Shown here: in pieces, positions 1 to 7,413 of the stretch
How the letters are laid out: each line of letters starts with the position of its first letter
Numbering within the stretch: position 1 is the first letter of the stretch
NCBI RefSeq assembly: GCF_021648885.1
Contig: NZ_JAKJHZ010000007.1
Span: forward strand, 372,001 to 436,000
Origin: Nocardioides potassii
GTDB lineage: Bacteria > Actinomycetota > Actinomycetes > Propionibacteriales > Nocardioidaceae
Reading direction: 5' to 3'
Length of the DNA: 64,000 nucleotides
Notes under the pieces: generated by a model
Told to the model about the DNA's origin: nothing
Seen by the model: only the letters and a program-made list of their open reading frames with translations
The model's database searches: none
Program-made: the position numbers and the translations under genes

Positions 1-55
1 GACCGAGACGCCGACCCTCCCCACCGAGAGCCCCACGACACCTCCGCCCCAGTAG
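1..55 (+). CDS. 3' end of a truncated gene, probably a PknB-type Ser/Thr kinase
   Basis: Only the last 17 codons are inside the window, read from base 2 and ending in TAG at 53-55. The visible tail is Thr/Pro/Glu-rich and low in complexity. Such a tail is common at the end of PASTA-type kinases, and in actinobacteria pknB often lies just before a DUF881/crgA pair. That placement is the only argument for kinase identity; no kinase domain can be seen. Any secreted or cell-wall protein with a Thr-Pro-rich tail is also possible. Confidence 0.35.
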   Translation, partial: TETPTLPTESPTTPPPQ

Positions 56-71
56 CCGGCCCAGCCCACCC

Positions 72-116
72 GCTGGTCGAGCAGCCCGCGAGGAACGAGC
101 GGGTGTGTCGAGACCC
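72..116. repeat. Palindromic intergenic repeat (REP-like, type B)
   Basis: An imperfect inverted repeat fills the gap between the convergent ends of the first gene and the DUF881 gene. The inner arms are CCCGC (85-89) and GCGGG (99-103) around a short loop; outer arms GGTCGAG and TCGAGACC add pairing. It could act as a bidirectional terminator. It resembles the tcgagacc-type palindromes common in Nocardioides-like genomes, which is recollection rather than a search result. Confidence 0.5.
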
Positions 117-123
117 GGGTACG

Positions 124-876
124 TCAGCCGGGGATCGGGGTCGCGTAGGTGAGGTCGAGCAGGCCCTCGTAGGCCGGCGCGACGGCCGACTCGAGCTCGG
201 TCATGTCCCAGGACACGCCGCCGCCCTCGATGAACGTGTCGTCGCGGTAGGCCGCGAGCATCGGGTCGACGGTCAGCTCGGCCTGCATACGCGCAGGGTC
301 GCCGATCCCCATGATGACGTAGGGCGGCGAGTAGGACAGGCCGTTGATCGTCACCTGGCTGCCGGAGCACTTGATGCCCGTCGTCGAGATCAGCCGCTGT
401 CCCTGGATGGTCACCGCGACCGCGCCGGCGTTCCACATCGCGTTGGCGACGGCCTGGATGTCCTGCTGGTGGACGACGAGGTCGTTGGGTTCGCCCGGGT
501 AGGCCTCGCGGGCCTCGAAGCTCGCGTCGTCGAGCGTGACCTGGACGGCCCGGCCGGCCTTCTCGGTCAGCCCGGCCGGATCGGTGAGCGTCGCGACCTC
601 GCCCTGCACGCGCGCGACCGAGCGGTCCCCGAGGCCGGCGCTGAGCGCCTCGACCTCGGAGTTGAGCTCGGCGACCTGGGCGGTCAGGGTCCCGGCCTCG
701 TCGCGCTGGGCGCGGACCACCGAGGCGAGGTCGGTCAGCCGGCCGCCCCGCAGGTCGAGCCCGTCGCTCTGCTGCGCGCTGACGCCGAAGATCGTCCCGC
801 TCACCAGCACCACCAGCGGCGTGGCCACCCGCCAGGCGCGGCTGCGCCCGGGGGATGAATGGGGCTCGGGCGACAT
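124..876 (-). CDS. DUF881 family membrane-anchored protein
   Basis: This 250-residue protein has a short cytoplasmic head, one transmembrane segment (about residues 16-34), a coiled-coil stretch (about 47-75) and the DUF881 domain. The arrangement is that of actinobacterial and Bacillus YlxW/YlxX-type proteins, usually found near division genes. The ATG at 874-876 was chosen because the hydrophobic segment then starts about 15 residues in; a longer reading frame upstream would overlap the divergent crgA gene. It is transcribed away from crgA, leaving about 80 bp for two promoters. The biochemical role is unknown; an envelope or division role is inferred from neighbours. Confidence 0.8.
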   Translation of the reverse strand: MSPEPHSSPGRSRAWRVATPLVVLVSGTIFGVSAQQSDGLDLRGGRLTDLASVVRAQRDEAGTLTAQVAELNSEVEALSAGLGDRSVARVQGEVATLTDPAGLTEKAGRAVQVTLDDASFEAREAYPGEPNDLVVHQQDIQAVANAMWNAGAVAVTIQGQRLISTTGIKCSGSQVTINGLSYSPPYVIMGIGDPARMQAELTVDPMLAAYRDDTFIEGGGVSWDMTELESAVAPAYEGLLDLTYATPIPG

Positions 877-955
877 GCCGACTACGCTAACCCCCCGTCG
901 GGCGCATCCCCGCGCCCACGCCCACGTCGTACCGTCGTCGAACCCAGGAGCAGCA

Positions 956-1408
956 GTGTCGAAGTCCAGCGCGATCGCCACCGAGGAGAAGACCTCACTC
1001 TTCTCCGTCAGGTTCCTGATCAGCCTGCTCCTGATCATCGCCGGCATCGGGTGGCTGGTCTTCTACTACACCCAGGCGCGCGGCAACCCGCTCGCCTTCC
1101 CGCCCGTCGAGGGCTCGCCCAAGGCGGTCGCCGACCTCGGCAGGTGGAACTACGCGATCGGCTTCGGCCTGCTGATGCTCGGCCTGATGGTGTCCGCGCA
1201 CCCGTCCACCCCGCTGGGTCGCGGCCGCGGCGTCGTGGCGGCCATGCTCGGCTGCTTCCTCGTCGGCCTGCTGTGGATCTGCACCTTCTACGTGTTCTCC
1301 GACGACCTGTCCAAGATCTGGGTCTTCAACGACCTCGGCCAGTGGAACCTCGTCGTCGGCATCGCCTTCATGGCGGTCGGGTTCAGCTTCGCGACCAAGT
1401 GGGAGTAG
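956..1408 (+). CDS. crgA: CrgA-type cell division protein with an internal duplication
   Basis: CrgA is a small septal membrane protein that in mycobacteria and Streptomyces interacts with FtsZ, FtsI and other divisome parts. The usual protein is about 85-95 residues with two membrane helices and a WNYAI motif opening the second helix. Here the 150-residue product holds two such modules. Module 1 has helices at about 17-38 and 63-80, with WNYAIGF at 64-70. Module 2 has helices at about 93-113 and 127-146, with WNLVVGI at 130-136. The start is GTG at 956, preceded by AGGAGCAGCA. Both copies keep the loop-plus-Trp pattern, so I read this as an in-frame tandem duplication and not a different family. 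Confidence 0.82.
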   Translation: MSKSSAIATEEKTSLFSVRFLISLLLIIAGIGWLVFYYTQARGNPLAFPPVEGSPKAVADLGRWNYAIGFGLLMLGLMVSAHPSTPLGRGRGVVAAMLGCFLVGLLWICTFYVFSDDLSKIWVFNDLGQWNLVVGIAFMAVGFSFATKWE

Positions 1409-1464
1409 GTTCTCCCTCGACCTGAGCGCTCCGCCTGATATTGGGCAGCGATCGGGTCCCGCGC

Positions 1465-1524
1465 CTCGAGCGGTGAGTGAGGCGCCTTCCTGGGGAAGGG
1501 AAGGCGTCTCTCTCACCGCTCGAG
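1465..1524. terminator. Strong bidirectional stem-loop
   Basis: Arms CTCGAGCGGTGAG (1465-1477) and CTCACCGCTCGAG (1512-1524) are perfectly complementary, and CGCCTTCC (1483-1490) pairs with GGAAGGCG (1499-1506) inside them. It lies 57 bp after the crgA stop, between convergent genes. No T-run follows, as is usual in high-GC actinobacteria. Bidirectional termination is the simplest role. Confidence 0.75.
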
Positions 1525-1555
1525 TCGATTTCGGGGCACCCGACCGAGCGGTCAG

Positions 1556-1633
1556 TTCTCCACACTGTGGATAACCGCTGTGGAGAATTACACCGGTGTA
1601 GTTGTCCACACCTGTGTGCAGACCTGTGGGAAT
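1556..1633. other. DnaA-box cluster outside oriC
   Basis: Two consensus DnaA boxes are present: TTATCCACA on the minus strand (1566-1574) and TTGTCCACA on the plus strand (1602-1610). TTCTCCACA, one mismatch away, occurs at 1556-1564 (plus) and 1579-1587 (minus). A weaker TGTGGGAAT lies at 1625-1633. The first two boxes form an inverted pair with one base between them, and a perfect TACACCGGTGTA palindrome sits at 1589-1600. The cluster lies between convergent gene ends, so promoter control is unlikely. A DnaA-titrating or DnaA-reactivating site is the inference. Confidence 0.7.
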
Positions 1634-1697
1634 TGCGGGAGCACGGCGAAGCCCCCGCCACCTCGTCGTACGACGGGGGTGCGGGGGCCGGGACGGG

Positions 1698-2648
1698 TCA
1701 GGACAGCGCCGCGACGCGGACCGCGACGAGGACGAGGAGGACCGCCAGGAAGGCAGTGAGACCGGCCGCCTGGACGACGGTCCGGCGCGCGACGGGCGCG
1801 TAGGCGACGATCGCCGCGACCAGGGCGCCGCCGACGATCCCCCCGAGGTGTCCCTGCCAGGAGATGTTGGGGACGGCGAAGGTGATGAACAGGTTCACCG
1901 CGAGCAGCGCGCCGATGCTGCGCAGGTCGGCGCGGACCTTGTGGGCGATCACGGCGTAGGCGCCGAAGAGGCCGTAGATGGCACCGGACGCGCCGTAGGT
2001 CACCCCACCCGGGGCCGAGAGCCACAGCACGGCGACCGAGCCCGCCAGGCCCGAGAGCAGGTAGAGCGCGAGGTACCGGGTGCGCCCCAGCACGGCCTCG
2101 AGCTGCGGGCCGAGGAGCCACAGCGCCAGCATGTTGCTCGCGATGTGCCAGATCTCCACGTGGAGGAACTGGCTGGTGACGAGCTGCCACAAGGCACCGT
2201 CCGCCACCCCGGGCACCCAGTGCCCGTCCCCGCCCGTGCCGAGCGTGCACAGCCGCTCGCCGACGGCGGTGGGGTAGTAGCCGCTGCTCGACAGCGACTC
2301 GCACGTCCCCCGCGGCACCAGGCCCAGCCGCGGGATCAGGTCGCTCCTGTTCCACCCCGTGGCGACGACCGCCAGCCACACGACGGCGTTGATGCCGACC
2401 AGGACGTACGACGTCAGCCGCGGGTCGGCGCTGCGCTCACCGCCGTACATCGCCCGGTTCTGGCGCGAGCCCTTGTTGGCCTGCTTGACGCAGTCGGGGC
2501 ACTGGAAGCCGACCGCGGCGTCGCGCATGCAGTCCGGGCAGATCGGCTTGTCGCAGCGCTGGCAGCGGATCCAGGTCTCGCGATCGGGGTGCCGGTAGCA
2601 GGTCGGCGGCACCCCGGTCGCGGCCGCGCCCTCGGACGGCTCGGTCAT
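1698..2648 (-). CDS. Rhomboid family intramembrane serine protease with N-terminal zinc-binding domain
   Basis: Rhomboids cleave membrane-protein substrates inside the bilayer with a Ser-His dyad. The dyad is visible: GASG with Ser221 and the GHLGG motif with His267; the HxxxN oxyanion motif is His168-Asn172. Residues 17-53 carry Cys29, Cys32, Cys37, Cys40, Cys50 and Cys53, a B-box/zinc-ribbon-like module typical of actinobacterial rhomboids. About seven membrane helices follow from residue 80. The 316-residue length is normal. It is followed 21 bp upstream by the cyclophilin gene on the same strand, so the two may share a transcript. The substrate is unknown. Confidence 0.9.
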   Translation of the reverse strand: MTEPSEGAAATGVPPTCYRHPDRETWIRCQRCDKPICPDCMRDAAVGFQCPDCVKQANKGSRQNRAMYGGERSADPRLTSYVLVGINAVVWLAVVATGWNRSDLIPRLGLVPRGTCESLSSSGYYPTAVGERLCTLGTGGDGHWVPGVADGALWQLVTSQFLHVEIWHIASNMLALWLLGPQLEAVLGRTRYLALYLLSGLAGSVAVLWLSAPGGVTYGASGAIYGLFGAYAVIAHKVRADLRSIGALLAVNLFITFAVPNISWQGHLGGIVGGALVAAIVAYAPVARRTVVQAAGLTAFLAVLLVLVAVRVAALS

Positions 2649-2669
2649 CGGCGGGAGGTCAGGTGCGGA

Positions 2670-3182
2670 TCAGTGCTCGATGGTGACGGACTCGATCACC
2701 ACGGGCTCGGTCGGGCGGTCCATCGCGCCGGTGGAGGTGGTGGCGATGGCGTCGACCACGTCGCGGCTGGCCTGGTCGGCCACCTCGCCGAAGATCGTGT
2801 GCTTGCGGTTGAGCCACGGCGTCGCGGCCACGGTGATGAAGAACTGCGAGCCGTTGGTGCCCGGGCCGGCGTTGGCCATGGCGAGCAGGTAGGGCTTGTC
2901 GAAGACGAGCTCGGGGTGGATCTCGTCCTTGAACGTGTAGCCGGGACCGCCGGTGCCGGTGCCGAGCGGGCAGCCGCCCTGGATCATGAAGCCGTCGATG
3001 ACCCGGTGGAAGCCGAGGCCGTCGTAGTACTTCTCCCCGCTGCGGCCCGCGTCGTCGCGGTAGTCCTTGGTGCCCTCGGCCAGGCCGACGAAGTTCTCGA
3101 CGGTCTCGGGGGCGTGGTTCGGGAAGAGGTTGATGACGATGTCGCCCCGGTTGGTCTTGAGGGTCGCCTTCTGGTCGGCCAT
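2670..3182 (-). CDS. Cyclophilin-type peptidyl-prolyl cis-trans isomerase
   Basis: It catalyses proline isomerisation during protein folding, here in the cytoplasm because no signal peptide or membrane segment precedes the domain. The cyclophilin core is complete: HRVIDGFMIQGG holds the catalytic Arg and Phe/Met/Gln residues, followed by the NAGPGTNGSQFFIT block. The 170-residue length fits bacterial PpiA/PpiB. The ATG at 3180-3182 is the natural start because the family's first strand begins about six residues later. It is equivalent to the cyclophilin found near crgA and pknB in mycobacteria. Confidence 0.92.
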   Translation of the reverse strand: MADQKATLKTNRGDIVINLFPNHAPETVENFVGLAEGTKDYRDDAGRSGEKYYDGLGFHRVIDGFMIQGGCPLGTGTGGPGYTFKDEIHPELVFDKPYLLAMANAGPGTNGSQFFITVAATPWLNRKHTIFGEVADQASRDVVDAIATTSTGAMDRPTEPVVIESVTIEH

Positions 3183-3368
3183 GGGATGTGTGCCTCTCGG
3201 ATCTGGGCCAGGTCGGTCCTGGGGGTCGTTCTGTGCGACTCGATCCTGCCACGCGCGTCCCACTCCGGCGCGGGCACCCGTCGCGCTCCGTCCGCCCACC
3301 CGGACGGGGCTGGCCGCCCCTTGGTGTGCATGGTGAGATGGAGACTCACAGACACCAGGAGGTCACGC

Positions 3369-4157
3369 ATGCCTTTCGGCCGCAAGAAGTCCCTGATGGA
3401 CCGGGCCCACGACTACGTCGAGCAGCTCTCGGAGACGGTCACGGAGACGGTGATCCCCCAGCTGGAGCAGGCGTGGGAGCAGGCCGTGGACAAGGCCGGC
3501 CCCGCCATCTCCGACGCGCGGGACAAGGCCACGCCGCTGATCGAGGAGGGCCGGGCGCGCGCCGCCGAGGCCGCCTCCGCCGGTGCGGCCGTCGCCGCCG
3601 CGAAGACCGCGGAGGCCCGCGAGAAGGCCGCCCCGCTGCTGGCCGAGTACCGCGCCACGGCAGCCGACCGCGCGTCGTCCGCCGCCTCGGCCGCTGCCGA
3701 GCAGGCCGCCGCCGCCCGTGAGGCGGCCGTCGCGAAGGCCAACGAGCTGCGCGGCATCGAGCCCGAGCCCCAGGGCGGCAAGCTCAAGAAGCTCCTGCTG
3801 ATCAGCGGGCTGCTCGCCCTCGGCGGCTTCGTCTTCAGCAAGCTGCGCTCCAGGCAGGACGCCGACGCCGGCTGGCAGTCGACGTACACCCCGCCGCCGG
3901 CGCCGAAGCCCACGCCCGCCGCAGCTCCGGTCACCCCGGCGACGACGACCGTCGACCCCGACTCGGACCCGCTCAACGACCCGATCGACCAGGTCACCGC
4001 CGACGACGTCGTGACGGTCGACCCGCCCGCCACGGACGACATCGGTGGCGGCGCCCCCGGCGAGGCGCTCAGCGACCAGGTCGAGGAGGCGCACGAGCCG
4101 ACCACGCCGGACGCGCCCGCCGAGGTCATCGACATCGACCAGCCGGACAAGAAGTAG
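3369..4157 (+). CDS. Alanine-rich coiled-coil protein with one membrane helix (function unknown)
   Basis: The 262-residue product begins with a basic MPFGRKK patch. It continues as an Ala/Glu/Arg-rich helical region (about 10-130) with heptad-like spacing, has a hydrophobic helix at about 138-156 flanked by lysines, and ends in a Pro/Thr/Asp-rich disordered tail. No enzyme motif is visible. The helical part resembles apolipoprotein- or phasin-like amphipathic repeats, which may only reflect composition. The start ATG at 3369 follows the AGGAGG-like sequence CAGGAGGTCACGC. The head probably faces the cytoplasm or lies along the membrane. I do not recognise the family and infer no function. Confidence 0.7.
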   Translation: MPFGRKKSLMDRAHDYVEQLSETVTETVIPQLEQAWEQAVDKAGPAISDARDKATPLIEEGRARAAEAASAGAAVAAAKTAEAREKAAPLLAEYRATAADRASSAASAAAEQAAAAREAAVAKANELRGIEPEPQGGKLKKLLLISGLLALGGFVFSKLRSRQDADAGWQSTYTPPPAPKPTPAAAPVTPATTTVDPDSDPLNDPIDQVTADDVVTVDPPATDDIGGGAPGEALSDQVEEAHEPTTPDAPAEVIDIDQPDKK

Positions 4158-4170
4158 TCGCTGCTCCATC

Positions 4171-4297
4171 CTCGAGAGGTGGTCCACCCACATTGTCGTC
4201 GTACGTAATGTGGCTGGGCCACCGCTCGAGTCATGTCCGGAGGTGAAGCGGTGGTGGACCCACCATTGCCGCGGCCGGAACGTGGCTTGACCACCGC
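4171..4297. terminator. Two adjacent long stem-loops in a convergent gap
   Basis: The first structure has outer arms CTCGAG (4171-4176 and 4225-4230) with CCACCCACATT and AATGTGGCTGGG-type inner pairing. The second has arms GCGGTGG (4248-4254) and CCACCGC (4291-4297) and runs to the stop codon of the PlsC-like gene. The two share GGTGG/CCACC and ATT-flanked segments, so they look like relatives. Together they fill the whole gap between convergent genes. Bidirectional termination is inferred. Confidence 0.6.
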
Positions 4298-5332
4298 TCA
4301 GCCGTCGACCCGGTGCTCCTCGATCCAGTCGTCGACGCGCTCCCACCAGCCGTAGAGCCAGTCGATCCGCTCGTCGCGGCCCTCCGGGATCTCGTCGCGG
4401 GGCACCTGCCACCACCGCATGGTGATCTGCTTGTCCATCGGCAGCTCGCGCCACACGTCGCTCACCGTCACCAGGTGGTCGAGGCCGGTGTGGCCGACCA
4501 TGAGCACGTCGGCGTCGGGTGCCGCGTCGAGCGCCGCCAGTACGCCGCCGGGCCGGGGCGCCAGGACGTGGGTCATCTCCTCCGCGCGCTGCGCCATCCG
4601 CTCGAGCCCGAGCCTGCGCAGCCGCGAGATCGCCCTCTCGCGGCGCTCGGCGGTGAAGTTGCCGCCCTCGGGGAAGATCACGAAGGCGTCGTCGCGGTCG
4701 AGGCCGGTCGCCAGCGCGGCGATCTGCGACTCGAGGTCCTCGCCGGCCACGGGGTCGGGCGAGATGAAGCGGGCCGGGATGCGCCGGAGCACCACGTCGA
4801 TGGCCGGGTCCCAGGCCAGGGTGTTCTTCAGGACCACGCGCGGCTCGCGGGCGTACCAGTGCAGCAGGGCGTACATGAGGATGAACGAGTCGCCCGGGCC
4901 CGCGTGGCGACACAGCACCAGCACCGGGCGCTCGGGGATGCGCGGCGGGTGCGGCCCGTCGGTCCGGATCCGCAGCGCGAGCACCCGTCGCGCCTCCCGG
5001 AAGAAGACGATCAGCGTGCCCTGCACGAGGTCGTAGTGGATGCCCGCGAAGTACGGCGACCGGATGCGCCAGCCGAAGCCGCTGGCCAGCCACAGGCCCA
5101 GCATGACCGCGAGCAGCAGGCTCTCGAAGGTCAGGTAGACCACCGCGACCCAGAACAGGCGCAGGGCCCGCCACCGCCCGGGCAGGAGCGGCGACAGCGC
5201 GGCCGCCCCGAGCAGCCAGAGGGGCAGGGTCACCCAGATCGCCACGGTCAGCCCGATCACCGCGGGCGCGACGACCAGGCGCCGCAGCGCCCAGGTCCAG
5301 GGGCTCACGACCGGGCCAGCGGTGGGGCTCAC
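4298..5332 (-). CDS. PlsC-like glycerolipid acyltransferase, membrane-anchored
   Basis: The protein (344 aa) has two or three N-terminal hydrophobic segments (about 18-50 and 60-85) and then an acyltransferase core. The HX4D motif is His143-AlaGlyProGly-Asp148 and the substrate motif is FPEGGN at about 220-225. The Asn that usually precedes the catalytic His is replaced by Arg (CRHAGPGD). It probably transfers acyl groups to lysophosphatidic acid or a related lipid. The gene starts 4 bp after the patatin stop, so both are co-transcribed, suggesting paired deacylation and reacylation of phospholipid. Confidence 0.8.
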   Translation of the reverse strand: MSPTAGPVVSPWTWALRRLVVAPAVIGLTVAIWVTLPLWLLGAAALSPLLPGRWRALRLFWVAVVYLTFESLLLAVMLGLWLASGFGWRIRSPYFAGIHYDLVQGTLIVFFREARRVLALRIRTDGPHPPRIPERPVLVLCRHAGPGDSFILMYALLHWYAREPRVVLKNTLAWDPAIDVVLRRIPARFISPDPVAGEDLESQIAALATGLDRDDAFVIFPEGGNFTAERRERAISRLRRLGLERMAQRAEEMTHVLAPRPGGVLAALDAAPDADVLMVGHTGLDHLVTVSDVWRELPMDKQITMRWWQVPRDEIPEGRDERIDWLYGWWERVDDWIEEHRVDG

Positions 5333-5336
5333 GGGA

Positions 5337-6167
5337 TCACTCGCCGCCGAGGACGTCGTCGAGGTAGCGGCGGGACGCGGCGTACGTCTCGTCGATGCGC
5401 GTCTGCACGCTGGAGAAGTCGCGATGGGCGAGGATCGAGTCGTCCCTGGCCGACGTGCCGGCCGCCGGCAGCACGTGGGCCTCGACGCCGTCGGGGATCG
5501 TCGCCATGTCGCGCATGAAGCGGTGCCGGCGGGCGACCTCGAAGCTGACCCGCGCGACCTCCCACGGTCGGGTCGGCACCGTGAGCGGTCGGTCGATGCG
5601 ACCGACCTGGAGGACGAAGACGCGGGTCGCGCCCAGCTCGACGGCGCGGCCGACGGGGACGGAGTTCACCAGGCCCCCGTCGAGGAAGTGCTCGCCGTCG
5701 ACCTCCGCCGGCGGCAGCAGTCCGGGCACCGCCGCGCTCGCGAGGATCGCCGGCACCAGCGGTCCACTGGTGAACCAGTGCTCGGCGGCTCGTTCGATGC
5801 TTGCCGCGCAGACCCCGAGCCTGACCGGCAGGTCCTCGAACGTCCGGTCCCCGAGCTCGTCCTGGAGCCGCTGGCGCAGCGGTCGAGAGGAGTAGATGTG
5901 GGTCCCGGAGGTGACGGCCCTCCGTACGGTGCGCAGCGGGCGGTCGCCGTACACGTTCCGGCTGCGCGCCGTCGCCGCCCACAGCTCGGTGAGCCGCTCG
6001 ACCACGGCGAGGTCGGGCTGCGCCGCCACCATCGCGCCGTTGAGAGCGCCCACGCTCGTGCCGAGCACGAGGTCGGGCACGACCTCACGCTCGAGCAGTG
6101 CCCGGAGCATGCCGACCTCGACGGCGCCGAGGATCCCGCCGCCGCCGAGGACGAAGGCGGTCACCAT
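5337..6167 (-). CDS. Patatin-like phospholipase
   Basis: Patatin-like enzymes hydrolyse acyl esters with a Ser-Asp dyad. Visible motifs are the oxyanion-hole Gly-rich loop GGGGILG (8-14), the nucleophile elbow GTSVG with Ser38, and the DGG motif with Asp163. The 276-residue length and motif order match the single-domain bacterial RssA/YlbK-type group. There is no signal peptide, so it acts in the cytoplasm or at the inner membrane face. It is the first gene of a two-gene unit with the PlsC-like acyltransferase. Confidence 0.88.
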   Translation of the reverse strand: MVTAFVLGGGGILGAVEVGMLRALLEREVVPDLVLGTSVGALNGAMVAAQPDLAVVERLTELWAATARSRNVYGDRPLRTVRRAVTSGTHIYSSRPLRQRLQDELGDRTFEDLPVRLGVCAASIERAAEHWFTSGPLVPAILASAAVPGLLPPAEVDGEHFLDGGLVNSVPVGRAVELGATRVFVLQVGRIDRPLTVPTRPWEVARVSFEVARRHRFMRDMATIPDGVEAHVLPAAGTSARDDSILAHRDFSSVQTRIDETYAASRRYLDDVLGGE

Positions 6168-6196
6168 GCCCCGACCCTAGTCACGCCCGCCTCGGC

Positions 6197-6230
6197 GGTT
6201 GAGGTGCGAGCGCAGCGAGCCTCGAAACCT
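6197..6230. repeat. REP-like palindromic repeat, type A, copy 1
   Basis: The sequence GGTTGAGGTGCGAGCG, one variable base, then AGCGAGCCTCGAAACCT forms a quasi-palindrome (GGTT...AACC, GAGGTGCGAGCG...AGCGAGCCTC). It sits between the patatin promoter side and the DUF3817 stop. A near-identical copy with one substitution lies at 30648-30682, also just beyond a stop codon. Confidence 0.8.
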
Positions 6231-6237
6231 CCGGGAG

Positions 6238-6627
6238 TCAGGCGAGCTCGGGATGCTCCGCGCGCACCCGCTTGGTCGCGCGGTGCTCGGCCCAGAAGGA
6301 CAGCAGCGGGATCGTGCCGCACACCAGCGTCACCAGGGTGAAGGGGAGGTCCCAGCGGGCGCGACGCGAGAGCAGGAACGCGCTGAGCAGGAAGATCATG
6401 TAGAGCCAGCCGTGCGCCACGCCGAGGTAGGTCGTGATGAGCTCGCCGAGGTGGTTGACGTCGGAGCCGGGCGTCACCCAGGCCGGCGTGCTGTCGAAGA
6501 CGCCCCACATGGGCGAGCCGTCGAAGTTCGCGAGCGGGACGCCGACGAGGCAGAGCACCACGAGCAGGACGCCGACGATCGTCGCCATCACGCGGTAGGC
6601 GGTGAGGTTGCGGGACACGACGGCCAA
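6238..6627 (-). CDS. DUF3817 family membrane protein
   Basis: A 129-residue protein with three hydrophobic segments (about 10-32, 60-86 and 90-112). The conserved core includes the GVAHGWLYMIFL stretch typical of DUF3817, a small integral-membrane family widespread in actinobacteria. The stop of the upstream SURF1 gene is one base before this start region, so the two are translationally close and probably form one unit. In other actinobacteria DUF3817 proteins also lie by SURF1 genes. The function is unknown; a link to respiratory-chain assembly is only suggested by the neighbour. Confidence 0.82.
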   Translation of the reverse strand: MAVVSRNLTAYRVMATIVGVLLVVLCLVGVPLANFDGSPMWGVFDSTPAWVTPGSDVNHLGELITTYLGVAHGWLYMIFLLSAFLLSRRARWDLPFTLVTLVCGTIPLLSFWAEHRATKRVRAEHPELA

Positions 6628-6628
6628 C

Positions 6629-7378
6629 TTATCCGTCGACCGGTTGCTCGACGGCGGCGACCTCGGGCGCGATCTCGGGGGCCGTGGCGTCCTGGCGCCA
6701 GCGCCACCAGATGAAGGCCGCGAAGGCTCCGAAGATCCACCACTCGATCGCGTAGAGCAGGTTCCGGATGGCGGTGAAGCGGCTCGGGCTGGGCAGCGCC
6801 TCGAGCTGGGCGGGCTCCAGCCCGGGCCCGGGCTGCTCGCTCACGGCGTAGGCCGAGTAGAGGTCGACGTCGACGCGCTGGACCGCGTCGGCCACGCGGA
6901 TCTCGGGGAAGACGTCGTCGTTCGGGTCGTCGTCGGTGACCAGGCTGCCCTCGGGCGCCTGGAGCCACCCGGTCACGTCGGCGCTGCCTGATGCTGCGAG
7001 CAGGGCCGGGTCCGGCTCCGCGGCCCACCCGCGTACGACGAGCACTGCCGCGTCGCCGACCTCGAGGGGTGCGACGGCCCAGTAGCCGTCGCGGTCGCCG
7101 TAGGACCGGTCGCGGACCCAGAAGCCGCCGTCGATCCACTCCCCCGCCATCTCGACCGGGCGGCCCACGTCCTGGCCCGGGAACGGATCGTCGCTGCCCA
7201 TCACGTCGCTCAGCGGGACGGGTTCGACGTCGGTGAGGTCGCGCGCCTCGGCGGTGCGGTGCGCCTGCCAGGCGCCGTACTGCCACAGGCCGAGCGCCCC
7301 CGCAATGCCGACCAGCACCAGCGCAAGGGCTGCCGCACCGAGGTCGGTCAGCAGGCCGGGTCGGCGCGGGGCGGTCAC
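6629..7378 (-). CDS. SURF1 family cytochrome oxidase assembly protein
   Basis: SURF1/Shy1 proteins help assemble haem a-containing cytochrome c oxidase. The 249-residue product has the family's layout: an N-terminal membrane helix (about 14-33) ending in GLWQYGAWQ, a large extracytoplasmic domain with the conserved VVRGWA stretch, and a C-terminal helix (about 205-225). A short charged tail follows. It is transcribed ahead of the DUF3817 gene. Oxidase genes are not in the window. Confidence 0.9.
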   Translation of the reverse strand: MTAPRRPGLLTDLGAAALALVLVGIAGALGLWQYGAWQAHRTAEARDLTDVEPVPLSDVMGSDDPFPGQDVGRPVEMAGEWIDGGFWVRDRSYGDRDGYWAVAPLEVGDAAVLVVRGWAAEPDPALLAASGSADVTGWLQAPEGSLVTDDDPNDDVFPEIRVADAVQRVDVDLYSAYAVSEQPGPGLEPAQLEALPSPSRFTAIRNLLYAIEWWIFGAFAAFIWWRWRQDATAPEIAPEVAAVEQPVDG

Positions 7379-7413
7379 GGTCCCGATTCTCCCAGCCGTT
7401 CCTGAGCGGATCC

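Noticed and set aside
1602..3368. Long upstream extension of the alanine-rich protein across the rhomboid and cyclophilin genes
   Set aside because: The extension is antisense to two well-supported genes; the ATG at 3369 with a ribosome-binding site is preferred.
3183..3368. Regulatory RNA between the cyclophilin and alanine-rich genes
   Set aside because: The 186-bp divergent gap shows no convincing structure; it probably holds only the two promoters.
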